Assembly: GCF_003990335.1 (NCBI RefSeq)
Contig: NZ_CP034683.1
Coordinates: 3,269,501 to 3,333,500, forward strand
Reading direction: 5' to 3'
From: Rheinheimera mangrovi
GTDB lineage: Bacteria; Pseudomonadota; Gammaproteobacteria; Enterobacterales; Alteromonadaceae
DNA: 64,000 nt
Part shown: one piece after another, positions 8,276 through 18,526 of the stretch
Layout of the letters: every line of letters starts with the position of its first letter
How positions within the stretch are numbered: the first letter of the stretch is position 1
The notes under the pieces: generated by a model
Seen by the model: the letters and a program-made list of their open reading frames with translations, nothing else
The model's database searches: none
Told to the model about the DNA's origin: nothing
Program-made: the position numbers and the translations under genes

Positions 8276-8334
8276 GCGACCTGGGGTCGCCTTTTCTTTG
8301 GATACTTTCTTTTGGCGACGCAAAAGAAAGTATC
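8276..8334. repeat. Double hairpin element (GC hairpin plus 14-bp perfect inverted repeat)
   Basis: GCGACC-TGG-GGTCGC (8276-8290) is followed by CTTTTCTTTG and then the perfect inverted repeat GATACTTTCTTTTG (8301-8314), loop GCGACG, CAAAAGAAAGTATC (8321-8334). The first hairpin plus T-rich run could act as a terminator. The whole 8138-8360 stretch is GC-richer than its surroundings and codes for nothing I recognise. My impression is that similar double hairpins are dispersed in many proteobacteria, but I cannot check this here. Confidence 0.5.
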
Positions 8335-8445
8335 TCGCCAACGGCGAAACCGTTAGCCAAAATGAAAATCACACGCTTTAGATAAGGATTAAAATCAGTG
8401 TAACCATACCCAATGCGTATACCCAACAGGGATAAGCAGTAAACC

Positions 8446-9090
8446 TTAAGCCAAAGCCAATCTCACCGCGAAGCCGGTAAATAACAGCCCTAACATTAAA
8501 TTCCCTGCCTGCCCTGCTTTAGGTTGGCCTTTAAAGAAACTAGCTATGGCGGCGCCTGCGTAGACTAAAGTCGTCAGGTACAGCAGGCTGATTATTTCCA
8601 GCACCACCGCCAGTACTAAATAAGGCACCCAGTTGGGATTGAAGCTGGAGTCGATAAACTGGATAAAAAACGACAGGAAAAACAAAATGGCTTTTGGGTT
8701 GGTCAGGCTTAATAACAAAGACTTACGAAACACTGAAGCGCAGCTGGCTGCGGCGACTACCACTGGTACTTGTGCACCTTCACTTGCTTTAGATTGGCGC
8801 AAACTTAATAAAATTTGTACGCCGATAAACAGTAAATAGGCAGCACCTAAGTAACGTATCCAGCGGAACAACTCGGGTGAAGCCAGCAAAACAGAGGCAA
8901 GGCCAAGGTAAGACAACAAAATCAAAGTTGCATCACCCAACAGCACAGCTGCAAGTGCACACCAGGCATGCTTGGGTCCCTGCACCATGCTGGTTTTCAG
9001 CACAAACAGACTATTTGGCCCCGGCATCAATATAATCACTACCACACCGGCCAAAAAGGTCCAGAACTGAATTACACCCAAGCTTTCCAT
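8446..9090 (-). CDS. leuE: LysE/RhtB-family amino-acid exporter, LeuE-like
   Basis: A 214-residue inner-membrane protein with six predicted helices. The N-terminal MPGPNSLFVLKTS is the LysE/RhtB signature, followed by LTNPKAILFFLSFFIQFID in the middle and GLLFTGFAVRLAL at the end. These match Escherichia coli LeuE closely from memory. LeuE exports leucine and some analogues by proton antiport. AGAGGATAATA precedes the ATG at 9090. It is divergent from miaB, with about 200 bp between the starts. Related RhtB proteins have other substrates, so leucine is the likeliest rather than proven. Confidence 0.85.
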   Translation of the reverse strand: MESLGVIQFWTFLAGVVVIILMPGPNSLFVLKTSMVQGPKHAWCALAAVLLGDATLILLSYLGLASVLLASPELFRWIRYLGAAYLLFIGVQILLSLRQSKASEGAQVPVVVAAASCASVFRKSLLLSLTNPKAILFFLSFFIQFIDSSFNPNWVPYLVLAVVLEIISLLYLTTLVYAGAAIASFFKGQPKAGQAGNLMLGLLFTGFAVRLALA

Positions 9091-9288
9091 TATTATCCTC
9101 TGCGCCTTAGTTCATGTGGCTTTGCGCTGTTTATTCAGCGTCAGCTATTATCAGGCCAGAGATGGATAAAAGTCACTTCCCGTGATCAGATTTTGTTCGT
9201 CTGTATCCACTGCTGGCACTTCAGGCCCCACTAGGATAAAATGCGCGTCCTTTTTCTTGGCGTTAACTTTTTACGGGCTACAACACAA

Positions 9289-10716
9289 ATGGGCAAAAAG
9301 CTGCACATTAAGACCTGGGGCTGCCAGATGAACGAATACGATTCATCCAAAATGGCGGACCTTTTGGATGCAACTCATGGCTACACACTGACTGAAGAAG
9401 CAGAAGAAGCAGACGTGATCCTGCTGAACACTTGTTCTATTCGTGAAAAAGCTCAGGAGAAGGTATTCCACCAGTTAGGTCGCTGGCGTCCGCTGAAAAA
9501 GAAAAACCCGGATCTGATTATTGCCGTTGGTGGTTGTGTAGCTTCGCAAGAAGGCAAGGCCATCCGCGACCGAGCTCCTTATGTTGATATCGTGTTCGGG
9601 CCACAAACTCTGCACCGTTTACCTGAGATGATTAACGCAGTGCGTGGCGATAAGTCGCCAGTGGTGGATGTATCTTTCCCTGAAATCGAAAAATTCGACC
9701 GTCTGCCAGAACCTAAAGCCGATGGTCCAACAGCTTTCGTGTCTATTATGGAAGGCTGCTCTAAATACTGTACCTTCTGCGTGGTGCCTTACACCCGTGG
9801 AGAGGAAGTCAGTCGTCCGCTGGATGATGTCCTGTTGGAAATTGCTCAGCTGGCCGAGCAAGGTGTGCGTGAAGTCAACCTGTTAGGTCAGAACGTTAAC
9901 GCCTACCGTGGTGAAACCTTCGACGGTGGCATTTGCCATTTCTCTGAATTACTGCGTTTAGTGGCGGCCATAGACGGCATTGACCGTATTCGTTACACCA
10001 CATCGCACCCTGTTGAATTTACAGACGATATTATCGAAGTCTACCGTGATGTGCCTGAGCTGGTGGATCATCTGCATTTACCTGTGCAATCTGGCTCTGA
10101 CCGTATTCTGGCGCTGATGAAACGGAACCACACCGCCATCGAATATAAGTCAAAAATTCGTGCGCTGAAAAAAGTACGCCCTAATTTATGCATGTCATCT
10201 GATTTTATCATCGGCTTCCCCGGTGAAACCGCAGAAGACTTTGAAGCCACTATGGACTTAATCAAAGCCATTAACTTTGATATGAGCTTCAGCTTTGTCT
10301 ACAGCGCCCGTCCTGGTACGCCTGCTGCTGATTTACCGGATGACGTGTCAGAAGAAGAGAAAAAACAACGTCTTTATATACTGCAGGACCGTATTAACCA
10401 GCAGTCATTACAAATTGCCCGTGCTATGCTCGGCACTGAACAACGTATTCTGGTGGAAGGCCCGTCGAAAAAAGACATTATGGAGCTGACCGGACGCACG
10501 GAAAACAACCGTGTAGTGAACTTTGAAGGTTCACCGGATATGATTGGTCAGTTTGTTGATGTGTTAGTGACGGATGTCTTTACCAACTCGTTAAAAGGTA
10601 AAGTGATCCGCACTGAAAAAGATATGGATTTACGCCGCGAAGTATCGCCACAACAAATTATGGCGGCGAAAGCGGCAAAAACAGACGAATTGGGAGTGGC
10701 AACTTTTACTCCTTAA
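9289..10716 (+). CDS. miaB: tRNA-2-methylthio-N6-dimethylallyladenosine synthase MiaB
   Basis: MiaB is a radical-SAM enzyme that adds a methylthio group to i6A37 of tRNAs reading codons starting with U. The 475-residue protein has the N-terminal methylthiotransferase domain with cluster cysteines (C12 in [13 protein letters not shown], then [10 protein letters not shown] and [10 protein letters not shown]), the radical-SAM motif CSKYCTFC near residue 157, and a C-terminal TRAM domain. I chose the ATG at 9289 because [13 protein letters not shown] aligns with the E. coli N terminus; the longer frame from 9241 adds 16 unmatched residues. It heads the miaB-ybeZ-ybeY-corC-lnt cluster. Confidence 0.97.
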   Translation: MGKKLHIKTWGCQMNEYDSSKMADLLDATHGYTLTEEAEEADVILLNTCSIREKAQEKVFHQLGRWRPLKKKNPDLIIAVGGCVASQEGKAIRDRAPYVDIVFGPQTLHRLPEMINAVRGDKSPVVDVSFPEIEKFDRLPEPKADGPTAFVSIMEGCSKYCTFCVVPYTRGEEVSRPLDDVLLEIAQLAEQGVREVNLLGQNVNAYRGETFDGGICHFSELLRLVAAIDGIDRIRYTTSHPVEFTDDIIEVYRDVPELVDHLHLPVQSGSDRILALMKRNHTAIEYKSKIRALKKVRPNLCMSSDFIIGFPGETAEDFEATMDLIKAINFDMSFSFVYSARPGTPAADLPDDVSEEEKKQRLYILQDRINQQSLQIARAMLGTEQRILVEGPSKKDIMELTGRTENNRVVNFEGSPDMIGQFVDVLVTDVFTNSLKGKVIRTEKDMDLRREVSPQQIMAAKAAKTDELGVATFTP

Positions 10717-10760
10717 TTTAGAACAGCAGATGGAGGTCAGCGAAAAACTGGCTTCTATGC

Positions 10761-10889
10761 GTTACCCCAAATAATTGATGTTGCAGTGAGGCGACAAGCG
10801 AGCGAGAACCCAGGAGCATAGTTCACTTCACTATGTGACTGGGGCGAGTAGCGCAGTCAACAAAGCTGCGGCGTCAAGTATGAAGGGTA
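10761..10889 (-). repeat. ERIC-like repeat between miaB and ybeZ
   Basis: A copy in reverse orientation (GTTACCCCAAATAATTG ... TATGAAGGGTAA) with core CCCAGGAGCATAG and CTATGTGACTGGGGCGAG. It occupies most of the miaB-ybeZ gap and ends 21 bp before the ybeZ start, so it lies in the leader of that gene. Confidence 0.88.
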
Positions 10890-10910
10890 AATAGATAAGA
10901 GATAGGACTT

Positions 10911-11975
10911 TTGGATAATCCAATAACCAGTTTAGAATTTTCTCTCTCCCCTTTTGAACCTCAGCGTCTGGCTTTTTTATGGGGCCCCTTTGACGACAAC
11001 TTACGTCAGATTGAACGCCGTTACCGTGTGCAAGTGTCCTACCGCGACAATCAGTTGCGTTTAGTCGGCTTAACTGACCAGCTTGAACCGGTAAAACACA
11101 TTATTGAAACTCTGTATGGCGAAACCGCCAATGCCCAGGGCAAAGCTGTGCCTTTAAGCCCTGAGCAGGTGCATATGGTGATCCAGCAACAGCAGCAGGA
11201 ACCCACAGAGCAGCAGTTTGACGAAGAACAGGTCAGCATTAAAACCAAAAAAGGTGCAGTTAAAGGCCGCAACGCCAATCAAAGTGCTTATGTGCGCAAT
11301 ATTCAGCGCCACGACGTGACTTTTGGTATTGGCCCTGCAGGTACAGGCAAAACTTATTTAGCTGTGGCTTGTGCTGTCGACTCGCTGGAAAAAGGCGAAG
11401 TGCGTCGTATCGTATTAACCCGCCCAGCGGTAGAAGCTGGTGAAAAGTTGGGCTTTTTACCTGGTGATTTAGCGCAGAAAGTCGACCCTTATTTGCGGCC
11501 TTTGTACGACGCTTTATTTGAAATGTTAGGTTTTGAAAAAGTAGAAAAGTACTTAGAACGTGGTGTGATTGAAATTGCGCCTTTGGCTTATATGCGTGGC
11601 CGTACTTTAAGCGATGCTTTTGTTATTCTGGACGAAAGCCAGAACACCACAGTAGAACAAATGAAGATGTTCCTGACCCGTATTGGCTTTAATGCCAAGG
11701 CCGTGATCACTGGCGATATCACCCAGGTCGATTTGCCACGAGGCCAGTACTCTGGGTTAAAACACGCGATGGACGTATTATCCGAAGTGCCGGATCTGAG
11801 TTTTAACTTCTTTAAAGCCAAAGATGTGGTGCGTCATCCTGTGGTGCAAAAAATTGTTATGGCGTACGAAGCTTTTGAAGAGAAAAAGCAACAAGCGCTT
11901 GAGGCTGAAAAACAAGCTGCAAAACTAGCCGCAAAAGAAGCCGCCCAAGCTGCATCCAACACGAGTAAAGAATAA
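10911..11975 (+). CDS. ybeZ: PhoH-like ATPase YbeZ
   Basis: A 354-residue PhoH-family NTPase. Walker A is GPAGTGKT near residue 143, Walker B is FVILDESQNT near 232, and family stretches include LTRPAVEAGEKLGFLPGDL and TGDITQVDLP. The N-terminal 110 residues are KH-like. YbeZ works with YbeY in RNA metabolism in other bacteria; its exact role is not settled. The start is a TTG at 10911 preceded by GATAGGA; no in-frame ATG fits the family length. The lysine/alanine-rich tail after residue 320 is species-specific. It is followed 3 bp later by ybeY. Confidence 0.94.
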   Translation: MDNPITSLEFSLSPFEPQRLAFLWGPFDDNLRQIERRYRVQVSYRDNQLRLVGLTDQLEPVKHIIETLYGETANAQGKAVPLSPEQVHMVIQQQQQEPTEQQFDEEQVSIKTKKGAVKGRNANQSAYVRNIQRHDVTFGIGPAGTGKTYLAVACAVDSLEKGEVRRIVLTRPAVEAGEKLGFLPGDLAQKVDPYLRPLYDALFEMLGFEKVEKYLERGVIEIAPLAYMRGRTLSDAFVILDESQNTTVEQMKMFLTRIGFNAKAVITGDITQVDLPRGQYSGLKHAMDVLSEVPDLSFNFFKAKDVVRHPVVQKIVMAYEAFEEKKQQALEAEKQAAKLAAKEAAQAASNTSKE

Positions 11976-11978
11976 AAC

Positions 11979-12440
11979 ATGAGCATTACCCTGGATTTAC
12001 AGCTGGCAAGCGAAGCGCAAAACCTGCCTACAGAAGCCCAATTTCAGCAATGGCTGGAAGCGGCTATTCTGCCGTTTCAGGAGATAGCAGAAGTCACAGT
12101 GCGCATTGTGGACGAAGAAGAAAGTCAGCAATTAAACTTTGATTATCGTGAAAAAGATAAACCAACCAACGTACTGAGCTTTCCTTTTGAGCTGCCACCA
12201 GGTGTGGAAGAATTGCCATTATTAGGTGATTTAGTCATTTGTGCTCAGGTGGTTGCAGCCGAAGCGAAAGAACAAGGCAAGGAACTGGCTCATCATTGGG
12301 CTCATATGGTGGTGCACGGTTGCTTGCATTTATTGGGCTTTGACCATATAAATGACGCAGATGCAGAAGAAATGGAAGCAGAAGAAATTCTGATTTTGCA
12401 GCAGCTGGGTATAAAGAACCCTTATATTTTAGAAGATTAA
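11979..12440 (+). CDS. ybeY: endoribonuclease YbeY
   Basis: A 153-residue metalloprotein. The family zinc motif [11 protein letters not shown] is present near residues 114-124, and [15 protein letters not shown] is the other conserved block. YbeY takes part in 16S rRNA 3'-end maturation and in ribosome quality control. The start ATG is 3 bp after the ybeZ stop, so the two are cotranscribed and probably translationally coupled. The length is normal. Confidence 0.96.
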   Translation: MSITLDLQLASEAQNLPTEAQFQQWLEAAILPFQEIAEVTVRIVDEEESQQLNFDYREKDKPTNVLSFPFELPPGVEELPLLGDLVICAQVVAAEAKEQGKELAHHWAHMVVHGCLHLLGFDHINDADAEEMEAEEILILQQLGIKNPYILED

Positions 12441-12450
12441 CTGGTATTTT

Positions 12451-12522
12451 AATTCTTTGCGTACCTGAAGCTGCAGCTGTACTGACACTGATGTCTGGCT
12501 GCAACTCATATGACTTTGGGTA
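12451..12522 (+). repeat. internally deleted ERIC-like repeat
   Basis: Only the two outer arms of the repeat remain: GCGTACCTGAAGCTGCAGCT on the left and GGCTGCAACTCATATGACTTTGGGTAT on the right, here described in parts. The central CCCCAGTCACATAGG/CTATGCTCCTGGGG hairpin is missing, giving about 72 bp instead of 127. It lies between ybeY and corC. Confidence 0.65.
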
Positions 12523-12557
12523 TTTTCTTTTGTTTTATTTGGAGCTTAAGTTCACTC

Positions 12558-13436
12558 ATGGGTGACGACCATTCCCACTCTAGTCGGGGTTCTGCCGCAA
12601 AATCGTGGCTGGATAAAATAGCAGCGATTTTTACTGCAGAACCACAAGATTTATCTGATCTGGTTGAAGTAATCAATGAAGCGGCCATGCGCAAGCTGAT
12701 TGATAACGACACTCAAAGTATGTTGCAAGGTGTTTTGGATGTATCCAAAATGCGCGCCCGCGACATTATGGTGCCCCGCTCTCAAATGGCCACCATCAAC
12801 ATTGATCAGTCGCTTGAACAAATGATGCCGCTGCTACTGGAGAATAACCACAGCCGTTATCCTGTGGTCAATGAAGACAAAGACCATATCGAAGGCATAC
12901 TGCTGGTCAAAGATTTACTGCAGCACACCCTACAAGGCAACACCGAATGGAGCTTGCGCGATTTATTACGCCCTGCTGTCATTATCCCTGAAAGTAAAAG
13001 AGTGGATGCCTTACTGAAAGAATTCCGTCAGAAACGTTACCATATGGCCATAGTGGTCGATGAATACGGTGGCGTGTCAGGTCTTATTACCATTGAAGAT
13101 ATCCTGGAACAAATTGTCGGCGAAATCGAAGACGAACACGACGATGAAGAAGATGTCGATATCAAAAAAATGGCCAGCCATGTTTATCAGGTCAGTGCTT
13201 TAACCCCTGTGGATGAGTTTAACGAAAGTTTCGGCACAACCTTCGATGAAGAAGAAGCCGGCACTATAGGCGGTATTGTGCTGCATGCTTTTGGTCATAT
13301 GCCGGAAAAAGGCGAAACCATTGAACTGCAAAATCTGACCTTTAAAGTCAGCAAAGCCAATAACAGAAGGCTGGTGCAGTTGCAGGTGATCCGCGCTAAA
13401 ACTGCCGCAGAAACTTCAGCGCTACAGAAGGACTAA
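12558..13436 (+). CDS. corC: CorC/YbeX family CBS-domain protein
   Basis: A 292-residue cytoplasmic protein with paired CBS domains (from [12 protein letters not shown] through [12 protein letters not shown] and [17 protein letters not shown]) and a C-terminal CorC_HlyC domain (from about residue 205). Historically linked to magnesium/cobalt efflux, this family is now also tied to ribosome function. I chose the ATG at 12558 because MGDDHSHSS matches the E. coli MSDDNSHSS start. The frame open from 12510 begins in the deleted ERIC copy. GGAG lies at 12541, somewhat distant. The gene is followed 3 bp later by lnt. Confidence 0.93.
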   Translation: MGDDHSHSSRGSAAKSWLDKIAAIFTAEPQDLSDLVEVINEAAMRKLIDNDTQSMLQGVLDVSKMRARDIMVPRSQMATINIDQSLEQMMPLLLENNHSRYPVVNEDKDHIEGILLVKDLLQHTLQGNTEWSLRDLLRPAVIIPESKRVDALLKEFRQKRYHMAIVVDEYGGVSGLITIEDILEQIVGEIEDEHDDEEDVDIKKMASHVYQVSALTPVDEFNESFGTTFDEEEAGTIGGIVLHAFGHMPEKGETIELQNLTFKVSKANNRRLVQLQVIRAKTAAETSALQKD

Positions 13437-13439
13437 CTT

Positions 13440-14960
13440 TTGCTGTTGTCGAGAACCACCTGGTTTCCAGCCCTGCTTTTAGCAGGGCTGGGTGCATTAA
13501 ATACCTTAGCTTTTGCCCCATTTACCTACCATATGTTGCCGCTGCTGACTTTGTCAGTGCTGGCGTTTTGCCTGCTGCAGGCACAAAACCCAAAACAGGC
13601 GGCCATCTTTGGTTATGCCTATGGCTTAGGCTGGTTTGGTGTAGGCATTAGCTGGGTGCATGTCAGTATCGCCACTTTTGGTGGTATGCCACTGATTGCC
13701 AGCCTGGCCATTATGGCGCTGCTGATAGGTTATCTGGCGCTATTTCCTGCCCTTGCCATCTGGTTTAGCTGGCGTTTTCGTGGCAATTTTTGGTATCCGC
13801 TGCTGTTGGCGTCCAGCTGGTTTATCGTTGAAAATATCCGCTCCTGGTTCTTAACGGGGTTCCCCTGGTTGTCTGTAGGTTATAGCCAGACCGATGGCTG
13901 GATGGCGCCCTGGGCACCTGTTATAGGCGAAACCGGTATCAGCTTTTTAATGCTCTTAATAGCAGGCTCTGTTGCTGTTGCTGTGCAACGTAAGTTATGG
14001 GTCTGGCCTGCTATAGCCGCCATAGTCCTGATCGTCAGCCCAGCGCTGAGCACAATCAAAGGCTGGCAAGAGACCGGCGAGCAGGTCAAGGTTGCCTTAG
14101 TTCAAGGCAATATAGCGCAGGATTTACGCTGGGATCCGGAGCAAGAAGCTATCACGATGCGCAAGTATATGGAGCTGAGCCGTCCACACTTGAATGCTGA
14201 CATTATGATTTGGCCTGAAGCTGCTATTCCACAACTCGAGCCTTTAGCTTTGGCTTATTTGTTTAATCTGGATATGCTGGCCGCAGAAAACAACACAGCT
14301 GTAGTAACAGGTATTCTGGATTACAAAGAAAACGGTGATGCCTATAACGGCATGATTGTTTTAGGTAAATCAGGCAAAGAAGCCACGGGCGGCGATTACA
14401 GATACAGCACCAGCAACAGGTACCAGAAACATCATTTATTACCTGTTGGCGAATTTGTGCCTTTTCAGGACGTGCTGAAACACGTCGCGCCCTTCTTCAA
14501 TTTGCCTATGAGTTCCTTCAGCCGCGGTGACTGGCTGCAGCCGAATTTGCAAGCCAATGGCTATTCGCTGCTGGCCGCTTTGTGTTTTGAAATTGCCTTT
14601 CCTCGTCAGATGATTGCCAATATCAACGACAACACTGACTTTCTGCTGACGGTCAGCAACGACGCCTGGTTTGGTGATTCTATTGGCCCACATCAACATT
14701 TAGAAATAGCCCGGATGCGAGCGATGGAGTTAGGCCGCCCCTTGCTCCGTGCAACCAATAACGGCATAACCGCCACAGTCACAGCTGATGGTAAAGAACA
14801 GGCGCGTTTGCCACAGTTTGAAGAAGGCGTATTAACAGCCGAAGTACCGCAAGTGCAAGGCCGCACTTTATACAGCCTGTGGAGCGACTGGCCTTTGCTT
14901 GCCATCAGCTTATTGTGTGTTGGACTGTTAAGTTTCAGACGTTATAGCCTTCGTACTTGA
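13440..14960 (+). CDS. lnt: apolipoprotein N-acyltransferase
   Basis: Lnt adds the third acyl chain to lipoproteins at the periplasmic face of the inner membrane. The 506-residue protein has about six N-terminal helices (to about residue 210), a nitrilase-type domain and a last C-terminal helix. The catalytic triad is visible: Glu in WPEAAIP, Lys in KHHLLPVGEF, Cys in ALCFEIAF. The start is a TTG at 13440, 3 bp after corC. The last codons (YSLRT) and the stop at 14958-14960 lie inside the ERIC copy that starts at 14944, so a repeat insertion has reshaped the C terminus. Confidence 0.95.
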   Translation: MLLSRTTWFPALLLAGLGALNTLAFAPFTYHMLPLLTLSVLAFCLLQAQNPKQAAIFGYAYGLGWFGVGISWVHVSIATFGGMPLIASLAIMALLIGYLALFPALAIWFSWRFRGNFWYPLLLASSWFIVENIRSWFLTGFPWLSVGYSQTDGWMAPWAPVIGETGISFLMLLIAGSVAVAVQRKLWVWPAIAAIVLIVSPALSTIKGWQETGEQVKVALVQGNIAQDLRWDPEQEAITMRKYMELSRPHLNADIMIWPEAAIPQLEPLALAYLFNLDMLAAENNTAVVTGILDYKENGDAYNGMIVLGKSGKEATGGDYRYSTSNRYQKHHLLPVGEFVPFQDVLKHVAPFFNLPMSSFSRGDWLQPNLQANGYSLLAALCFEIAFPRQMIANINDNTDFLLTVSNDAWFGDSIGPHQHLEIARMRAMELGRPLLRATNNGITATVTADGKEQARLPQFEEGVLTAEVPQVQGRTLYSLWSDWPLLAISLLCVGLLSFRRYSLRT

Positions 14961-15069
14961 AGCTGCCGCTTCGTTGACTGCACCATCTAGCCCCAGTCAC
15001 ATAGGTAACTATGCTCCTGGGGTCTAGCTGGCTTGTCGCCTCCCTGCAACTCCAATTACTTTAGCTATC
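14944..15069 (+). repeat. ERIC-like repeat overlapping the end of lnt
   Basis: A copy running TATAGCCTTCGTACTTGAAG ... CAATTACTTTAGCTAT with core AGCCCCAGTCACATAGG and CTATGCTCCTGGGG. Its first 17 bp are the last codons and stop of lnt. It separates lnt from the convergent phosphatase gene ending at 15087. Confidence 0.88.
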
Positions 15070-15086
15070 ATTTTTAGTTTTGACCG

Positions 15087-16787
15087 CTAGAGTTTGTAGC
15101 TCTGCTGGTACCCTAACCTGGTCTGATATTGCGCTTTGGTGATGTCATTAACAAAAAACCACTGCGCATCTATTTGCTCTTTGCTAAAAGCCACCAACAA
15201 ATAACCCCGCTGATGCAAATTACAGTACTCCAGCTCTTTAATAAGTTGAGGTAATACATCAGCTAAATGCTCTACCTGAGCTGTATCCAACTTCAGATAT
15301 GTTTCAATACCTGGAGAACTGACCGAAGGTGTGGAGAACTCTATGCCCACTTTATTACCTTGTTGATCATGTAAAGTCGAAGCCCAGGCATTATGAGTAT
15401 CGCCCGCCAGCACCACCAGTTGTTTGTTCTGCTGCTGAGCTGTTTTATAAACCAGCTCGCGCTCATAGGGATAACCATCCCAGGCGTCAAGATTATAAGC
15501 GACAACAGACTCAATACGTTTTTTGTCCTCTGCACTCAGGCTGGAATCACCTCTGTCAACACGCTGCTTTAATGCTGATAATTCAGCAATTTGCGCCACC
15601 AGTTCAGGACCAGGTTTAGAAAAAGCTGACAACAGCTCAGATGGAAACATCATCTTCGTCATCAACACCTGCTGCCCCAGCACCTGATATTGAGCTTTAG
15701 ATCGCATCAACTGAGTTTGCAACCATTGCTGCTGCTTTTGTCCAAGCAAAGTACGGTTTGGATTAGTTAAATCGCCGACAAAACGCTGAGTGTCAAAGGC
15801 TCCGGTTTTTTCATCTGTGTAATGCTTGTAGTCCAACTGCTGGTTACGACCTTCAATACGGGTGTCGAGCATATGCAAATCAACTAAATCACCAAAGGCA
15901 AAACTACGACATAAACTTTGTTGCTGCCCCAATACCAGAGGCCGTATCGGCATCCACTCGTAATAAGCCTGCAGCGCGTTTAGTTTACGGACCTGATAAT
16001 CGCCTTCATTGGGTTGATGGTTTTCGGCACCATCTGTCCAGGCGTCATTAGTTATTTCATGGTCGTCCCAGACGCATATAAAACTATGACTGGCATGAGC
16101 CTGCTGTAAATCTTTATCGCTACGATACAAAGCATAACGTTTGCGGTAATCCTGTAAGCTCACCATTTCAGCCTGATTGTCTGCTGCTAATGCCCGGCCT
16201 AATTCAACAGAGCGTTCTGTGGCATAACCACCTTGCTCGTATTCGTAAATGTAATCACCTAAATGCAGCACTGCATCGAGCTGTTGCTGAGCAACTTGTT
16301 GATACACATGGAAATAACCGGCAGGATAATTGGAGCAAGACAGCACAGCAAAACGTACTTGTGACACCGAACCTGCTGGCAAAGTTTTACCATGCCCAAC
16401 TGCGGATACCGTATTGCTGTCGCTAAAACGATAATAATAACTACGGCCGGGCAACAAACCGCTTAAATCAACCTTACAGCAATAATTAGCGTCTTTACGC
16501 GCCAGACAAAGCTGCTGATGTTTTACCGCAGAAAAATCGGCGGTTTCGCTCACTTCAAGTAACAATTGCACTGCATCTGGCTGTTGTGACGGAGTGACTT
16601 TAGTCCATAAAATCAGGCTGTCCGTTAAAGGGTCACCACTGGCGACACCATGTAAAAACTGGATCTTGCTGCTATTGTGCGCTGTTGTAGCTTTGCTGCT
16701 GCAACCAAATACACTGCTGCTTAACCAGGCTGCCCCGGTTAAAAAAGCACTGTTTTTAAGAAAATTCCGTCTGCTAAAGTTGGCCAT
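15087..16787 (-). CDS. PhoD-like alkaline phosphatase/phosphodiesterase, Tat-exported
   Basis: This 566-residue protein starts MANFSRRNFLKNS, a twin-arginine signal followed by a hydrophobic stretch and GCSS, which may be a lipidation site. The metal-binding motifs of the PhoD superfamily are present: SCSNYPAGYFHVY, LHLGDYIYEY, CVWDDHEITNDAW and VLAGDTHNAW. PhoD enzymes are calcium/iron-dependent and release phosphate from mono- and diesters in the periplasm or outside the cell. GGAGGAACT precedes the ATG at 16787. The gene stands alone. No Pho-box-like site could be assigned with confidence. Confidence 0.9.
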   Translation of the reverse strand: MANFSRRNFLKNSAFLTGAAWLSSSVFGCSSKATTAHNSSKIQFLHGVASGDPLTDSLILWTKVTPSQQPDAVQLLLEVSETADFSAVKHQQLCLARKDANYCCKVDLSGLLPGRSYYYRFSDSNTVSAVGHGKTLPAGSVSQVRFAVLSCSNYPAGYFHVYQQVAQQQLDAVLHLGDYIYEYEQGGYATERSVELGRALAADNQAEMVSLQDYRKRYALYRSDKDLQQAHASHSFICVWDDHEITNDAWTDGAENHQPNEGDYQVRKLNALQAYYEWMPIRPLVLGQQQSLCRSFAFGDLVDLHMLDTRIEGRNQQLDYKHYTDEKTGAFDTQRFVGDLTNPNRTLLGQKQQQWLQTQLMRSKAQYQVLGQQVLMTKMMFPSELLSAFSKPGPELVAQIAELSALKQRVDRGDSSLSAEDKKRIESVVAYNLDAWDGYPYERELVYKTAQQQNKQLVVLAGDTHNAWASTLHDQQGNKVGIEFSTPSVSSPGIETYLKLDTAQVEHLADVLPQLIKELEYCNLHQRGYLLVAFSKEQIDAQWFFVNDITKAQYQTRLGYQQSYKL

Positions 16788-17038
16788 AGTTCCTCCAAAA
16801 AGAAACTATTCTGTCTGGCCTTGATGATTTTTTAATGACGAAAAACAAGGCTGGGCTACACTTTGTCTATCCAAAAACGCTATTCAACTCAGCTTGTGAT
16901 CCAAAGCAGTGCAACAACGTAAAATTGCGCCTTAGTTAAAAAATTATTGTTGTTAAACACTAAGTATTCTTCCAAGTGCAGGACGCAATTGTAGTCACAG
17001 TAACGGCAAGCCAGGCTTGCGGTTGAAACGAGGTCTTT

Positions 17039-18526
17039 ATGCACATTTATCCATTCCGCCAACAAGCTTTTCGAATTATGAATAGTATCAATCTGGTGCT
17101 GATGGTGCTGGCCTTGGCTTTGGCCAGCTGGCATCAAAGCTGGGGAGCGGCGTTATTGATTGGCCTGCCCGCTTTGATTGTGCCTTTTGTGCTATACAAA
17201 ACTTTAAGAGACCACCGTCTGTCACGTATTGCTTTTGGTGTGTCTTTTATGCTGTTTTGTGCTTTGCATATTCATCAGTCTAATGGTGTGACAGAGCTGC
17301 ATTTTGGTATTTTTGTATTGCTTGCCGTGCTAAGCGCTTTTCGTGACTGGATGGTGATTGCTGTAGCAGCGGGCACTATCGCGGTGCACCATTTGTTATT
17401 TGCCTATCTGCAAACCCAGCACAGCGCTGTATTTTTAGTACCGGCTCAGGACGCAACCTTTAGCAACGTTATGGTACATGCAGCTTATGTGGTGGTAGAG
17501 TCTGCTGTACTTATTGTTATCACACTAAATTCTTACAAAGAAGCTATGGTGGGTTTGGCGTTTTCAGAGACCACCAAAGAGCTGGTTGCAGACCCTGCCC
17601 ATATTAATTTAACAGTACGTTGCCCTGATATCCGCTCCCGCCTGGTGCAGCAGTTTAATCAGGCGCTGGACGGCATTCAGCACACAGTTCAAACCATTAA
17701 CCAGTCTGTGGCTTTGCTGCATACCGAAAGCGCACATTTGTCTGACGATGGCCAGCAACTGGCGTCAGGCATGCATCAGCAAAATACACAGGTCAAACGT
17801 ATAGCCGCGGCTTCTGAAGAAATGGCGCAAAGCATTCAGGCGCTAGGCGAACTGGCAGCAGCAGTATTGGGTGCCGCAAAACAGGCTGAACTTAGTTCGG
17901 TATCTGGTAAGGAGTCTGTGGATCAAACCATAGCTGCTATCTCGACTTTGGCGGTGACCTTGCAGGATGCAGGACAAAAAGTGGATAGCATGGCGTTATC
18001 CAGCAAAGAGATCACTACTGTACTTGAAGTCATTAAGAGTATTGCAGAACAAACCAATCTGCTGGCATTAAATGCCGCCATTGAAGCTGCACGGGCCGGT
18101 GAACAAGGACGGGGTTTTGCAGTGGTTGCGGATGAAGTCCGTACTTTAGCAGGCCGCACACAACAATCTACAGAGCAAATTCAGCGCATGATCCAAACTT
18201 TAACTGAAGCCAGCCAAAGCTCAGTGAAATCAGTACAACACTGTTTAAGTCAGGTTGACCATACCGTCAGTTTGGCGAAACGCAGTGATGAGTTACTGAA
18301 TATCATCACGGGCGAAGCGCAGTCTGTCGCCCGTTCCGCAGATATTATGGCGGGGTCTTTAGAACAACAACGCCATGCCAGCGCTGAGATGGCACAAGGT
18401 GCACAATATCTGAATGACAGTGCTGCAGCTCAGCTGCAGCTTAGTGAAAAAGTTAAACAAAGCACAACCCAAATTGAACAGGTAGCCAACCAACTGGCGA
18501 CTGAAGCCAACAGATTCAGCTGTTGA
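17039..18526 (+). CDS. methyl-accepting chemotaxis protein
   Basis: This 495-residue protein has an N-terminal block of about six hydrophobic helices (residues about 12-180) instead of a periplasmic ligand-binding loop. A C-terminal signalling domain follows, whose tip is [32 protein letters not shown], quoted here as the family hairpin (about residues 340-371 in parts). Sensing is therefore probably through or within the membrane. It would control CheA and flagellar rotation. GAGGTCTTT precedes the ATG at 17039. The next gene overlaps its stop by 4 bp. Confidence 0.9.
   Translation: MHIYPFRQQAFRIMNSINLVLMVLALALASWHQSWGAALLIGLPALIVPFVLYKTLRDHRLSRIAFGVSFMLFCALHIHQSNGVTELHFGIFVLLAVLSAFRDWMVIAVAAGTIAVHHLLFAYLQTQHSAVFLVPAQDATFSNVMVHAAYVVVESAVLIVITLNSYKEAMVGLAFSETTKELVADPAHINLTVRCPDIRSRLVQQFNQALDGIQHTVQTINQSVALLHTESAHLSDDGQQLASGMHQQNTQVKRIAAASEEMAQSIQALGELAAAVLGAAKQAELSSVSGKESVDQTIAAISTLAVTLQDAGQKVDSMALSSKEITTVLEVIKSIAEQTNLLALNAAIEAARAGEQGRGFAVVADEVRTLAGRTQQSTEQIQRMIQTLTEASQSSVKSVQHCLSQVDHTVSLAKRSDELLNIITGEAQSVARSADIMAGSLEQQRHASAEMAQGAQYLNDSAAAQLQLSEKVKQSTTQIEQVANQLATEANRFSC

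Noticed and set aside
8138..8426. ORFs on both strands in the GC-rich orphan stretch
   Set aside because: They follow the inverted-repeat structure and look like no protein family; better explained as a non-coding repeat.
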